Shown: positions 33,972 to 42,900 of the stretch, one piece after another
How the letters are laid out: every line of letters begins with the position of its first letter
Position numbering within the stretch: position 1 is the first letter of the stretch
NCBI RefSeq assembly: GCF_024159265.1
Contig: NZ_JAMYWY010000001.1
Coordinates: 4,526,001-4,590,000 of the forward strand
Direction of reading: 5' to 3'
Origin: Paenibacillus sp. 1781tsa1
GTDB lineage: Bacteria > Bacillota > Bacilli > Paenibacillales > Paenibacillaceae
DNA length: 64,000 nt
Translations under genes and position numbers: made by a program
The notes under the pieces: generated by a model
The model's database searches: none
What the model saw: only the letters and a program-made list of their open reading frames with translations
What the model was told of the DNA's origin: nothing

Positions 33972-34033
33972 GATTCCCCACACCCTTCTGCTTCAGGTTC
34001 AATGTACAATTGAGCACTTGTCCATAGACAGCA

Positions 34034-34069
34034 GGAAAAGTGCACGGCCTCCGGCACATACACTTTCCC
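34034..34069 (-). terminator. Hairpin between bkdB and lipB
   Basis: Arms GGAAAGTG and CACTTTTCC around an inner GCCGGAGGC hairpin, 14 bases after the bkdB stop. No clear T tract, so it may be a processing or partial termination site. Confidence 0.4.
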
Positions 34070-34082
34070 GTCAACTATTTAC

Positions 34083-35510
34083 TTAGTACACCTTGCTCTC
34101 CAAGGTATATCCTTCAAGGTTTTCTTTGACACGTTGCAAGAAACGTCCGCTGATTACGCCATCCAGGATTCGGTGATCCAGCGACAGACACAGGTTAGCC
34201 ATCGAACGAACAGCGATCATATCATTAATAACCACGGGTTTCTTGACGATCGACTCGAATGTAAGAATCGCTGCCTGCGGATAGTTAATGATTGGCTGGG
34301 ACAGGATCGAACCGAATGAGCCCGTGTTGTTCACCGTGAACGTACCACCTTGCATATGGTCCAGCTTCAGCGTACCTTCACGTGTTTTGCGAGCCAGTTC
34401 ATCCACTTCACGGGCCAGACCTGCAATATTTCGCTGATCGGCATGTTTGATTACGGGTGTAAGTACGGAATCTTCGGTCCCTACCGCCATGGACAGGTTA
34501 ATGTCCCGTTTGACGATAATTTTGTCCACTGCCCATACCGAGTTCATGATTGGATAGTCTTTAATCGCGTTAACGACACCCTTCATCATGAAGGACAGAT
34601 ATGTCAGATTGATGCCTTCCTTGCGCTTGAACTCATCCTTGAGTTTATTGCGCAGCATCACGAGATTCGTTACGTCAACTTCGATCATTGTCCATGCATG
34701 CGGGATTTCCGATACACTTTGACGCATATTCCGGGCAATGGCATTACGCACAGGTGTAACATCGATGAAATACTCCGATCTTCCCTGGCCGCCACCTTCT
34801 ACTTCAATCTGTGGAATTTTCGGGCTTTCGGTTAGATGAATGCCTGAATGTCTCACAGGAACGCCTGCATCGGACGCTGAGATCGCTTCTCCAGCGGTTA
34901 AACCCATTTCTCCATTTCCACGATTTACGCCGCTGAATGGGGAAGCAGACGGCACACCAGAAGGTGTATGCTGTGCTACAGGAGATGATTCTTGTGCAGA
35001 AGATCCAGCCGCGTTACCTCCCTGTGCAACAAATGCCAGCACATCTTTGCGGGTAATACGACCACCGGCCCCAGTGCCTTGGATGCTTTGCAAGTTCAAA
35101 CCATGCTCTGCTGCCAGGGATTGAACTGCCGGGGAATACCGATTACGCATCGGCTGATTGGGATCATGTCCTGCTGTATTTGAGGCGGCAACAGGAGTAT
35201 GGCTTACATGTTGCTGCGATACTTGTGTTACCTGCTCAGCCGCTTCTTCGTCAGAAGCTGCGACCTGCATGCGGCAGATTGCTTCACCAACAGCAATCGT
35301 TGTGCCCTCTTCCACCAAAAGCTCACCCATAATTCCATCCACAGTGGATGGAATTTCGGCATTGACTTTATCCGTGATTACTTCACAGATCGGCTCGTAC
35401 TGTTCCACACGGTCGCCCGGTTTTTTCAACCATTTGCCTATGGTAGCCGAGACCAGCGATTCCGCCAATTGCGGCATAATGACCTCGATCCATTTCATAC
35501 GTTCAGCCAT
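34083..35510 (-). CDS. bkdB: Branched-chain 2-oxoacid dehydrogenase E2 (dihydrolipoyl acyltransferase)
   Basis: 475 residues. N-terminal lipoyl domain with the modified lysine in VITDKVNAEI (Lys48), an Ala/Ser/Gln-rich linker, a peripheral subunit-binding domain (RYSPAVQSLAAEHGLNLQSIQGTGAGGRITRKDVL), a second long linker and the C-terminal catalytic domain ending with SLDHRILDG (His446). It transfers branched acyl groups to CoA as the core of the complex, supplying primers for branched fatty acids. Follows bkdAB by 47 bp. Confidence 0.95.
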   Translation of the reverse strand: MAERMKWIEVIMPQLAESLVSATIGKWLKKPGDRVEQYEPICEVITDKVNAEIPSTVDGIMGELLVEEGTTIAVGEAICRMQVAASDEEAAEQVTQVSQQHVSHTPVAASNTAGHDPNQPMRNRYSPAVQSLAAEHGLNLQSIQGTGAGGRITRKDVLAFVAQGGNAAGSSAQESSPVAQHTPSGVPSASPFSGVNRGNGEMGLTAGEAISASDAGVPVRHSGIHLTESPKIPQIEVEGGGQGRSEYFIDVTPVRNAIARNMRQSVSEIPHAWTMIEVDVTNLVMLRNKLKDEFKRKEGINLTYLSFMMKGVVNAIKDYPIMNSVWAVDKIIVKRDINLSMAVGTEDSVLTPVIKHADQRNIAGLAREVDELARKTREGTLKLDHMQGGTFTVNNTGSFGSILSQPIINYPQAAILTFESIVKKPVVINDMIAVRSMANLCLSLDHRILDGVISGRFLQRVKENLEGYTLESKVY

Positions 35511-35557
35511 TTGATTATCACTCCAAACTTTACTATTAAACGATCCAAAAAACGAAA

Positions 35558-36544
35558 TTAAAACTCGGCAAGTGCACGCATTGCTGCTTTGGCTTTGTCC
35601 TTGCTCAGCATGTAGAATTTCTCCAATGTTGGGCTAATTGGCATGGCCGGCACGTCAGGTCCACAGAGACGCTGAATCGGTGCATCCAGTTCAAACAGAC
35701 ATTCCTCGCTAATAATTGCGGCAACTTCGGCACCTACACCACCGGTTTTATTATCCTCGTGTACGATCAACACCTTGCCTGTCAGACGAGCGGAAGCAAT
35801 AATCGCTTCACGATCCAACGGTTGCAATGTGCGCAAATCCAGAACATGTGCTGTAATGCCTTCTTCACGCTCCAGCTCCTCAGCAGCCTGCATGACAAAA
35901 TGCAGCGGCTGACTGTAACCGATCACCGTAATATCCGCACCCTCACGAAGTACGTTGGCTTTACCAATCGGAACGATGTAATCATCTTCAGGCACATCTT
36001 CCTTGATAAGTTTGTAGCATTTTTTATTTTCAAAAAAGAGTACCGGGTCCGGGTCGCGAATAGCGGCCTTGAGCAGTCCCTTGGCATCGTATGCCGAGTA
36101 GGGAGCTATAATTTTCAGTCCAGGTGTACCAAAGAAAATCGACTCCGGACATTGGGAGTGATACAACCCACCGAAGATTCCGCCACCAATCGGCGCGCGG
36201 ATAACAATCGGACAGCTCCAGTCATTGTTGGAACGATAGCGAATTTTCGCCGCTTCACTAATGATCTGGTTGGTTGCCGGTAACATGAAGTCCGAATATT
36301 GCATCTCGGCAATCGGCTTCATGCCATACATCGCTGCACCAATGGCAACACCTGCAATAGCGGACTCAGACAAAGGTGTGTCCATCACTCGCATTTCGCC
36401 AAACTGATCTTGCAGCCCTTTAGTTGTGGTAAACACACCACCTTTGAGACCTACGTCTTCACCAAGGATAAAAACATTTTCATCCCGTTCCATCTCTTCT
36501 TTCATCGCGAGACGGATTGCATCAATATATTCCATCACTGCCAT
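35558..36544 (-). CDS. bkdAB: Branched-chain 2-oxoacid dehydrogenase E1, beta subunit
   Basis: 328 residues. Transketolase pyrimidine-binding domain (VFILGEDVGLKGGVFTTTKGLQDQFG, DTPLSESAIAGVAIGAAMYG) and C-terminal domain (VLDLRTLQPLDREAIIASARLTGKVLIVHEDNKTGGVGAEVAAII). With the alpha subunit it forms the thiamine-diphosphate E1 that decarboxylates 2-oxoacids derived from Val, Leu and Ile. Starts two bases after bkdAA. Confidence 0.95.
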   Translation of the reverse strand: MAVMEYIDAIRLAMKEEMERDENVFILGEDVGLKGGVFTTTKGLQDQFGEMRVMDTPLSESAIAGVAIGAAMYGMKPIAEMQYSDFMLPATNQIISEAAKIRYRSNNDWSCPIVIRAPIGGGIFGGLYHSQCPESIFFGTPGLKIIAPYSAYDAKGLLKAAIRDPDPVLFFENKKCYKLIKEDVPEDDYIVPIGKANVLREGADITVIGYSQPLHFVMQAAEELEREEGITAHVLDLRTLQPLDREAIIASARLTGKVLIVHEDNKTGGVGAEVAAIISEECLFELDAPIQRLCGPDVPAMPISPTLEKFYMLSKDKAKAAMRALAEF

Positions 36545-36546
36545 AC

Positions 36547-37575
36547 TTACCGTCCCCCTTCTTCGCTGTCCGCATAAACGTGCGTCAGAGTGTCCTCAGG
36601 TTTCGGATATGGCGCGTTGTCTGCATATTCAGTTGCTTCTTTCATTTCCAGCGCAAGCTGGGAAGCCAGATCCGCATCCCGGGCTTCGTCCCAGATGCCG
36701 CAATCGATCAAGTAGTTCTTCATGCGAGGAACGCCATCTTTCTTCCAGTTCTCTTCGACTTCTTCCTTGGTCCGGTAAGCCAGATCATTGTCGGAAGTGG
36801 AGTGAGGAGAGAGACGATACATCATCGCTTCAATCAGTGTGGGTCCTTCGCCTGCTATGGCACGGCGACGCGCTTCCTTCACTGCAGCATATACTTCTAA
36901 TGCATCGTTACCATCTACACGCAGTCCGGGGAACCCGTATCCTTGTGCTCGATCGGAGATTTTGCCGCTCAACTGTTTGTGAATTGGTACCGAAATTGCA
37001 TATTGATTGTTCTCACACATAATAATGACAGGCAATTTATGCACACCTGCAAAGTTGGCTCCCTCGTGGAAGTCCCCCTGATTGCTTGATCCTTCGCCAA
37101 ACGTAACAAAAGAAACAAATTTTTGCTTCTTCATTTTGGCAGCCAGCGCAAAGCCAACAGCGTGCGGAACCTGTGTTGTAACCGGGCTGGAGCCCGTCAC
37201 AATCCGCAGCTTTTTGTGACCGAAGTGACCCGGCATTTGCCGCCCGCCACTATTCGGATCTTCCGCTTTTGCAAAAGCAGACAGCATCAACTCACGCGGA
37301 GTCATGCCTACCGCCATGACAAAGCCATAATCGCGGTAATAAGGTAAATAATAATCGTTATCCCGATCCAGACCAAAAGCCGCCCCTACTTGCGCAGCTT
37401 CCTGTCCTACACCGGATACGTGAAAGTTAATTTTGCCAGCCCGTTGCAAGAGCAAGCAACGCTCGTCAAACTTGCGTGCGAGCAGCATGTATTTGTACAT
37501 ATCCAATACTTCACCATCGCTAAGTCCTAGCTGTTGATGCCGATGGACCGCGTCTGCAGTACCTTGTGAACTCAT
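36547..37575 (-). CDS. bkdAA: Branched-chain 2-oxoacid dehydrogenase E1, alpha subunit
   Basis: 342 residues. Thiamine-diphosphate motif region GEGSSNQGDFHEGANFAGVHKLPVIIMCENNQYAIS, the phosphorylation-loop-like segment YRLSPHSTSDND and DYYLPYYRDYGFVMAVGM. Pairs with BkdAB. Ribosome-binding site AGGAGG before the ATG. It is 139 bp downstream of lpdV with no strong terminator between. Confidence 0.95.
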   Translation of the reverse strand: MSSQGTADAVHRHQQLGLSDGEVLDMYKYMLLARKFDERCLLLQRAGKINFHVSGVGQEAAQVGAAFGLDRDNDYYLPYYRDYGFVMAVGMTPRELMLSAFAKAEDPNSGGRQMPGHFGHKKLRIVTGSSPVTTQVPHAVGFALAAKMKKQKFVSFVTFGEGSSNQGDFHEGANFAGVHKLPVIIMCENNQYAISVPIHKQLSGKISDRAQGYGFPGLRVDGNDALEVYAAVKEARRRAIAGEGPTLIEAMMYRLSPHSTSDNDLAYRTKEEVEENWKKDGVPRMKNYLIDCGIWDEARDADLASQLALEMKEATEYADNAPYPKPEDTLTHVYADSEEGGR

Positions 37576-37714
37576 ATGAGGTACCTCCTTTTAATCAGAG
37601 CCTGTGCCACTCTTACTACCCGATCTTATAACCTGGTACTAAGACTTGGCTTAACCTTATTATAATCCCTTTTACCCAAAAAAGGAAAGAACCTTTCTCA
37701 TAAGCCTGTTTGGC

Positions 37715-39139
37715 TTACATTCCAATGGCCTTTCCATCGACCGCCAACATGGCTTCACCCATGATTTCCGACAGAGAAGGGTGCGGATGAATGGTTTGTC
37801 CGACTTCCCAAGGTGTGGCATCCAGCATCTGAGCCAATGAAGCCTCAGCGATCAATTCCGTCACATGGGTGCCAATCATATGTACCCCCAATATATCATT
37901 CGTCTTGGCATCTGCGATCACCTTCACGAATCCGTCCCGACTTCCGTGAATAAGCGATTTGCCAATGGCCGAAAATGGAAACTTCCCTGTTTTAATCTTA
38001 TAGCCACGTTCTTTGGCTTCACGCTCGGTGAATCCGATGCTTGCTGCTTCCGGACGTGTATACACACAGCGCGGGATGCGATGGGATTCTACGGCATGTA
38101 CCGTTTCGCCCGCCAGATGATCGACAGCAAGAATACCTTCATGACTTGCAGCATGTGCAAGCTGCAATCCACCGATGCAATCACCAATAGCATAGATATG
38201 ACCTTCACCGGTCTGTAACTGTTTGTTCACAGCAATGAAGCCGCGCTCCAGCTTGATATCTGTATTTTCGAGTCCGATATTTTCGACATTGGCCTGACGC
38301 CCAACCGACACGAGCATTTTCTCCGCTCTCAGCGTTTCCTGCTTATCGTCACCAAGCTGCACATCAATCTGGATGCCCTCTTGATCCGTGTTATATGTTT
38401 CCGTTAGAACAGTGGCACCTGTCAGGAAACGAACCCCTCGCTTGCTGAGCAAGCGCTGCATTTCTCTGGCAACATCCTCATCCTCGGCAGGCAATACGTG
38501 AGCTGCTGCTTCTACCACCGTGATGTCTACACCAAAGTCATTCAGCATGGATGCCCACTCCAGTCCAATCACACCACCCCCGACAATAATAAGTGATGCA
38601 GGAAGTTCATCCATTCGTAGTGCTTCGTCACTGCTCATAATAAACTTGCCATCCGGTTCCAGCCCTGGCAGCACACGTGGACGTGAACCAGTAGCAATAA
38701 TGAGATTGGTCGGCACAACTGTATCCATCTCCCCATCTTCGAACTCTACAGCGACCGCTCCGCTCTGCGGGGAAAATATGGAAGGTCCGATAACGCGACC
38801 GTTCGCGTGTACGACCTGAATTTTATTTTTTTTCATCAAATATTGAACGCCCTGATGAAGCTGTTCCACAATCGCATCCTTGCGCGCCTGTACTTTGGGA
38901 AATACAAGTGTGGCTCCAGCTGTCTCGATACCATACGTCTCGCTCTCCTGAATCTCGGCGTACACTTCCGCGCTTTTCAGCAAAGCTTTACTCGGAATAC
39001 AGCCACGATGCAGACAGGTTCCGCCGAGCTTGTCCTTCTCAATAATAACGACCTGTTTTCCCAGCTGTGCAGCCCGGATCGCGGCTACATATCCACCGGT
39101 TCCTCCTCCAAGAATTGCAACATCACATGTAATTGGCAT
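37715..39139 (-). CDS. lpdV: Dihydrolipoyl dehydrogenase (E3) of the branched-chain complex
   Basis: 474 residues. FAD-binding GGGTGGYVAA, redox-active GGTCLHRGCIPSK (Cys42/Cys47), NAD-binding GGGVIGLEWASMLNDFG and the C-terminal interface with HPHPSLSE (catalytic His). It reoxidises the lipoyl group of BkdB. First gene of lpdV-bkdAA-bkdAB-bkdB; the ptb, bcd and buk genes that precede lpdV in B. subtilis are not present in the 130 bp upstream or beyond. Confidence 0.94.
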   Translation of the reverse strand: MPITCDVAILGGGTGGYVAAIRAAQLGKQVVIIEKDKLGGTCLHRGCIPSKALLKSAEVYAEIQESETYGIETAGATLVFPKVQARKDAIVEQLHQGVQYLMKKNKIQVVHANGRVIGPSIFSPQSGAVAVEFEDGEMDTVVPTNLIIATGSRPRVLPGLEPDGKFIMSSDEALRMDELPASLIIVGGGVIGLEWASMLNDFGVDITVVEAAAHVLPAEDEDVAREMQRLLSKRGVRFLTGATVLTETYNTDQEGIQIDVQLGDDKQETLRAEKMLVSVGRQANVENIGLENTDIKLERGFIAVNKQLQTGEGHIYAIGDCIGGLQLAHAASHEGILAVDHLAGETVHAVESHRIPRCVYTRPEAASIGFTEREAKERGYKIKTGKFPFSAIGKSLIHGSRDGFVKVIADAKTNDILGVHMIGTHVTELIAEASLAQMLDATPWEVGQTIHPHPSLSEIMGEAMLAVDGKAIGM

Positions 39140-39369
39140 CTCTCATGCTCTCCTCTATGAATCAAATTTCAGTATCATTTATGATGGCTTGAATCATGGT
39201 TTGGCTTATACCCTCTATATGCCATTGTACTCTCCTTGAGCGGTCAACTCAAAGTTTGAAGCAATCACACATGGACAGCCTATGCATTCCAAGCTATGAT
39301 GGAATCAGGTATGATCTGTAAGCGTAACCTTTATTTAATGTCGACTTTGGCAGAAAGGGTATAAAGCTC

Positions 39370-39681
39370 ATGAATACAAGATTGGTATTTGCGCGATTTT
39401 TGGCGATTGTTGTTCTGGTCATCCCCGGTTTAATGGCAATGAAGGGTTTTCTGATGATGAAAGATGCCCTGTTCCTATATTATGCCGAGCACGGGAACGA
39501 ACTGATTTCACCAGGATTCCAGTGGCTTTCCTTTGGCGGTGGACTTGTCCTTTTTGCCGCAGGTATGAGTTTTCTGGGAGGCTGGATCCTGTTCCGTGAC
39601 CGCAAGCGTAATTATGTAGGTCCCCGTTTCCGGTCCAAAAATGTACCCGAAAAAGCAGAGACGCCCGGAGGGACTCCTTGA
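39370..39681 (+). CDS. yqzF: DUF2627 family membrane protein YqzF
   Basis: 103 residues with two membrane helices (FARFLAIVVLVIPGLMAMKGF; FGGGLVLFAAGMSFLGGWILF) and a basic C-terminal tail. Matches the DUF2627 pattern, a small protein found next to the bkd genes in Bacillales. Function unknown. RBS AGAAAGGG. Divergent from lpdV across 230 bp; its terminator overlaps its last codons. Confidence 0.85.
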   Translation: MNTRLVFARFLAIVVLVIPGLMAMKGFLMMKDALFLYYAEHGNELISPGFQWLSFGGGLVLFAAGMSFLGGWILFRDRKRNYVGPRFRSKNVPEKAETPGGTP

Positions 39682-39696
39682 GTCCGGGCTTTTTGT
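39663..39696 (+). terminator. Rho-independent terminator of yqzF
   Basis: Plus strand GCCCGGAGGGACTC-CT-TGAGTCCGGGC then TTTTT; the stem starts within the final codons of yqzF. Confidence 0.88.
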
Positions 39697-39744
39697 GTGT
39701 TTATACAACACACCGCCTACTTTACATAGACAGGATGGATCAAC

Positions 39745-40092
39745 ATGGTATCATTTATAATCACGTTAAAACGACTGCTCAAAGGCATTTTCCATGCGTT
39801 CAAGGACCCCAAGTTTCTGGCTTTGTTCGCGTTAACGGCAGCAACGTTGCTGTCAGGCACTTTGTTTTACACTCGTGTTGAAGGTTTGCACTGGATTGAT
39901 GCGTTATACTTCTGTGCGGTTACCCTGACTACGGTGGGACATCCTGAATTTGTGCCAACCACCGGGTTCAGCAAAGCTTTTACCGTCATCTACATGTTTG
40001 CAGGCATTGGTCTCACCTTTGCCATGATTGCCAGAATTACAGCAGGTATTCTATTCCCTCGCAAATTAAAGACAGAAGAGGACCCGGAGTAA
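39745..40092 (+). CDS. Small two-helix potassium-channel-like protein
   Basis: 115 residues. Two membrane helices (LALFALTAATLLSGTLFY; AFTVIYMFAGIGLTFAMIA) around a pore loop ALYFCAVTLTTVGHPEF. The pore layout is that of Ion_trans_2 potassium channels, but the filter reads TVGHPE where TVGYGD is usual. No regulatory RCK domain. An ion-conducting role is inferred from topology; selectivity is uncertain because of the altered filter. Confidence 0.8.
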   Translation: MVSFIITLKRLLKGIFHAFKDPKFLALFALTAATLLSGTLFYTRVEGLHWIDALYFCAVTLTTVGHPEFVPTTGFSKAFTVIYMFAGIGLTFAMIARITAGILFPRKLKTEEDPE

Positions 40093-40102
40093 TCTCCGGG
40101 TC
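40081..40102. terminator. Shared hairpin at convergent gene ends
   Basis: Perfect 9-bp stem GACCCGGAG-TAAT-CTCCGGGTC. It includes the stop codon of the channel gene and touches the stop codon of the opposing small gene. T tracts are poor on both sides. Confidence 0.55.
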
Positions 40103-40313
40103 ATTCGTATAAAGCATCCCGCAGTTTGGTAGACATACGCGATTCTTTGGAAGAAGACTTCAAGATCGTTCTGCGCAACGTCAGGTTACTTGCCTGCAGT
40201 CGCTCCGCTTCTGCGAACAGTTCTGCAAATAAGGCCTGCGCCGCTTCATCCAGGGATGCCTGCTCTTTCAAGCTTTCATATCGTTCTTGAAGTGATGTTA
40301 ATACTTCACTCAT
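40101..40313 (-). CDS. Small uncharacterised helical protein (70 residues)
   Basis: ATG at 40313, six bases behind GAGGTG. The product is charged and almost wholly helical (MSEVLTSLQERYESLKEQAS; LFAEAERLQASNLTLRRTIL), suggesting a short coiled coil. No metal or membrane motifs. I do not recognise the family. It is convergent with the channel gene and divergent from tdk. Confidence 0.7.
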   Translation of the reverse strand: MSEVLTSLQERYESLKEQASLDEAAQALFAELFAEAERLQASNLTLRRTILKSSSKESRMSTKLRDALYE

Positions 40314-40489
40314 CGTAAACACCTCTTTTCCATAACTCCTGGTAACAGCTGCCGGAACCAACGGCTTAACATTCCATATAGTAACACAAAGCTGCACAGA
40401 TTAGTTCTGGCTCTTTCCAAAGATTTTGTGGTACTCTGTAATGGTCGCTTTTTTTGTTGAATCCCGTATGTGAGAGGAGTAGCAGCACC

Positions 40490-41089
40490 GTGCAAACAGG
40501 ACGTATTACCGTAATTACTGGACCCATGTTCAGTGAAAAATCCGGTGAACTCATTCGCCGTTGTCAGAAATTAATTCAATTTGGCCGTAAAAAGGTTGTG
40601 GCCTACAAACCAGCCGAGGATGATCGGTTTGCCCAGGATGAGATCGTGAGCCGAATTGGTTATCGACTTCCTGCCCATTCCATTCCCCGGCAATTAACCC
40701 CGGAATCCGTAGAAATGATCCTGAATCAAACCATAGATGCTGATGTTGTTGCATTTGATGAAGTACAATTTTTCAGCAGTGCCATCATGGAACTTGTCTC
40801 GGAGCTAGCTTATTGTGGCAAACATGTGATTGTGGACGGACTTAATATGGATTACCGTGGTAAGGAATTCGGATATGTCGGCGGTTTGCTTGCCATGGCA
40901 GATGACATTGAGAAACTCTCGGCTTTCTGTGCCGTATGTGGCAGCCCAGATGCTGCCTTTACGCAACGTATCGTCAATGGGGAACCCGTTACCTTGGGTC
41001 CGGTTGTTATGATTGGCGATTCAGAAGCTTACGAGCCACGCTGTCGTTGCTGCTTCATTCCTCCTCACAAAGTTGAATGCTCCTCATAA
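40490..41089 (+). CDS. tdk: Thymidine kinase
   Basis: 199 residues from the GTG at 40490, ten bases after AGAGGAG. Type II thymidine kinase: FDEVQFF (catalytic Glu), DGLNMDYRGKEFGYVGGLLAMAD and a zinc site from CAVCG and RCRCC. It phosphorylates thymidine to dTMP in salvage. Odd point: the P-loop reads GPMFSEKSGEL where GPMFSGKSEEL is usual, so the invariant glycine before the lysine is Glu16. Strong terminator downstream. Confidence 0.9.
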   Translation: MQTGRITVITGPMFSEKSGELIRRCQKLIQFGRKKVVAYKPAEDDRFAQDEIVSRIGYRLPAHSIPRQLTPESVEMILNQTIDADVVAFDEVQFFSSAIMELVSELAYCGKHVIVDGLNMDYRGKEFGYVGGLLAMADDIEKLSAFCAVCGSPDAAFTQRIVNGEPVTLGPVVMIGDSEAYEPRCRCCFIPPHKVECSS

Positions 41090-41116
41090 TTTCTAAGAGA
41101 TCTCTGAGATCCTCCA

Positions 41117-41139
41117 AAAGCCCTTATGGGCTTTTTTGT
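41117..41139 (+). terminator. Rho-independent terminator of tdk
   Basis: Plus strand AAAAGCCC-TTAT-GGGCTTTTTT, 28 bases after the tdk stop. Confidence 0.92.
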
Positions 41140-41205
41140 TTGTCGCGGCGAACATTTGCACAAAAAAGCACCGCTTTGCAGCGATGCTTACAGGATCACT
41201 TCCCG

Positions 41206-41682
41206 CTAGTCCCGGGAAACAAAATATTTGTTGGTCATGTAGTAAGCGTCACCACGCGACGTTTCCACCATTCCTTTTTTAGCATCCAAAAATACAATCT
41301 CTTTACACTTCGTGCAGTACCATTTCGTGCGCTTGTATGGAGATTCCGTCACGTAAGCCGTGCCGCATTTACAATCAATCTTCATTAATAACTCGGTTGA
41401 TTTATAAGCACTGGACAGGCGTTCCAGGTTATCCTGTTGCTGTGTAGGCATAATGGTCTGCTGATAATCCGATAAATGATTCTGAACCTTAAAGTCTGCT
41501 ACCAATCCTGCATTCAATCCAAAAAACTCCTTGCCGATTTCGGTCACGAAGCGCTTCTCATTTCTGTAGCAATCCAGCCACTCAATAATCTGCTTATTAG
41601 ACAGTGGAACCGTACCCTTGATACCGCTGTTTAAGGTGTAGGTCATGATGTATAAAGTATCGTCTTGTCTACCTGAGTACAT
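41206..41682 (-). CDS. Uncharacterised zinc-ribbon protein (158 residues)
   Basis: ATG at 41682 behind AAGGAGG. N-terminal half is charged (VPLSNKQIIEWLDCYRNEKRF); C-terminal half carries two cysteine pairs, DCKCG and YCTKCK, about 20 residues apart, as in a treble-clef or ribbon zinc site. I do not recognise the family. A second, smaller cysteine-pair gene lies just upstream, so the two may form a unit. Confidence 0.75.
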   Translation of the reverse strand: MYSGRQDDTLYIMTYTLNSGIKGTVPLSNKQIIEWLDCYRNEKRFVTEIGKEFFGLNAGLVADFKVQNHLSDYQQTIMPTQQQDNLERLSSAYKSTELLMKIDCKCGTAYVTESPYKRTKWYCTKCKEIVFLDAKKGMVETSRGDAYYMTNKYFVSRD

Positions 41683-41771
41683 TAGAATCCTCCTTCGAAT
41701 ACATTTGCTAATGTACTACAAAAACGCGCATAAATCAAAAAATTCTTATTTCCTGAGCGCATCTCTTCTTA

Positions 41772-41987
41772 TTAAATGGGAAACATTCCTCTTTCATCCG
41801 CCAAAGACTTACAAGAACTGCATACACCTGAAACATTTCCCTGTGGTGCCGCATAATGCACGACCGATTTGACGTTTTTCTTACATATGGAACAGTAGTG
41901 CCTCCTTTCCTTTTTTGGGGTATAGTCCGATAGCTTCACTACTTTTTGGTTCAGTCGGAATCGGTGTAAGAAGCCCGGCCATTTCAT
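41772..41987 (-). CDS. Small putative zinc-ribbon protein (71 residues)
   Basis: Two CxxC pairs (YCSICK and VCSSCK) 24 residues apart, basic N terminus. The upstream ribosome-binding site is weak (GCGAG), and a good AAAGGAGG lies inside the frame without a start after it, so the start is uncertain. Function unknown; the paired cysteines argue that it is a real gene. Confidence 0.5.
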   Translation of the reverse strand: MKWPGFLHRFRLNQKVVKLSDYTPKKERRHYCSICKKNVKSVVHYAAPQGNVSGVCSSCKSLADERGMFPI

Positions 41988-42151
41988 CTCGCTTCACTCT
42001 CTCTTGTTCGCCTACTTCGTAGTCGTTTTTTCGCTTTTGGCTAAAAATCATCGCGCCTTCTGTTATGTATACGATTCCAAGTTGTGCATGCCTATCTCAT
42101 AATCTATTCGACGTTTTGGGCGGTTTTCCTGTTTTTAATCTCTACACATAT

Positions 42152-42211
42152 AAAAAAAACCGACATAACCTGCTTTCCTTCCTTTCGGAAGAACAGTATT
42201 TTAGTCGGTTC
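42152..42211 (-). terminator. Rho-independent terminator after the papain-like gene
   Basis: Minus strand AACCGAC ... GTCGGTT followed by eight T; the loop contains a second hairpin (TTCTTCCGAAAGGAAGGAA). Six bases after the stop. Confidence 0.85.
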
Positions 42212-42216
42212 CCACC

Positions 42217-42867
42217 TTATTTATAAAAAGTTCCCAGAACGTCCAGCTCTGGTGAGCGCTCAATTCGAAATGGGTAGATATACCCCTGATTCATTCGGGT
42301 AAATTTGCGACTCCACAGATCCAGTCCGGATGTGAACTGATAGGCCTGATATATAAACTTGGAACAGTAATTACGCTCAATACTGCGAAGATTGGTCTGC
42401 AATCGGTAAAATTTCACCTGCTTGTAATGGTCCTGTACCCAACCTGCTGCTTTCATGCCTGCCTCACTCAGTCTGGAACGGAATACAATGAAGCGATCCC
42501 CTTCATAAAACCGCGTGAGATACCACTCTAATGAATCAGCAAATACAGGCCCATAAGGGTGTACATGATACACTTTGCCATCAAGACCGATAATGCCCAT
42601 ATGCCCGGCGTAATACGTTGATTCCGAGCTTGGCGTGTACACAATATCCCCTGGCTCTAGTTTCATCTCACCCAACGCGTTAATGGGCAAGTCCTGATGC
42701 AGCCGTTTGGCTGCTGAACGTTCACGCCGCCCTTCAACCAACAAGCGATGGAGCGCACCTGCAAGTGCGAGATACATTTCTGACCATTTGATCTTTTTTT
42801 TATCAGATCGTTTGAACCACCGCTGGATGAAGGTGAAACCTCGTTGTGGCTGTGATCCCTTTTTCAT
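42217..42867 (-). CDS. Permuted papain-like (YiiX/NlpC-P60 type) amidase
   Basis: 216 residues from the ATG at 42867, eight bases after GGAG. GDIVYTPSS and AGHMGIIGLDG (His89) with the cysteine in NYCSKFIYQAY (Cys168) follow the circularly permuted papain arrangement of the YiiX/YebB family, in which the histidine precedes the cysteine. No signal peptide, so probably intracellular or membrane-attached by its basic N terminus. Substrate unknown. Confidence 0.75.
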   Translation of the reverse strand: MKKGSQPQRGFTFIQRWFKRSDKKKIKWSEMYLALAGALHRLLVEGRRERSAAKRLHQDLPINALGEMKLEPGDIVYTPSSESTYYAGHMGIIGLDGKVYHVHPYGPVFADSLEWYLTRFYEGDRFIVFRSRLSEAGMKAAGWVQDHYKQVKFYRLQTNLRSIERNYCSKFIYQAYQFTSGLDLWSRKFTRMNQGYIYPFRIERSPELDVLGTFYK

Positions 42868-42900
42868 ACGCTGCACTCCACTCTGATCTATTTATGGTAT

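Noticed and set aside
37640..37714. Terminator between lpdV and bkdAA
   Set aside because: The GAAAGG/CTTTCC hairpin lies downstream of lpdV's start side and upstream elements are weak; the position after 37715 would require a hairpin right at the lpdV stop, and the stem seen is only five or six pairs.
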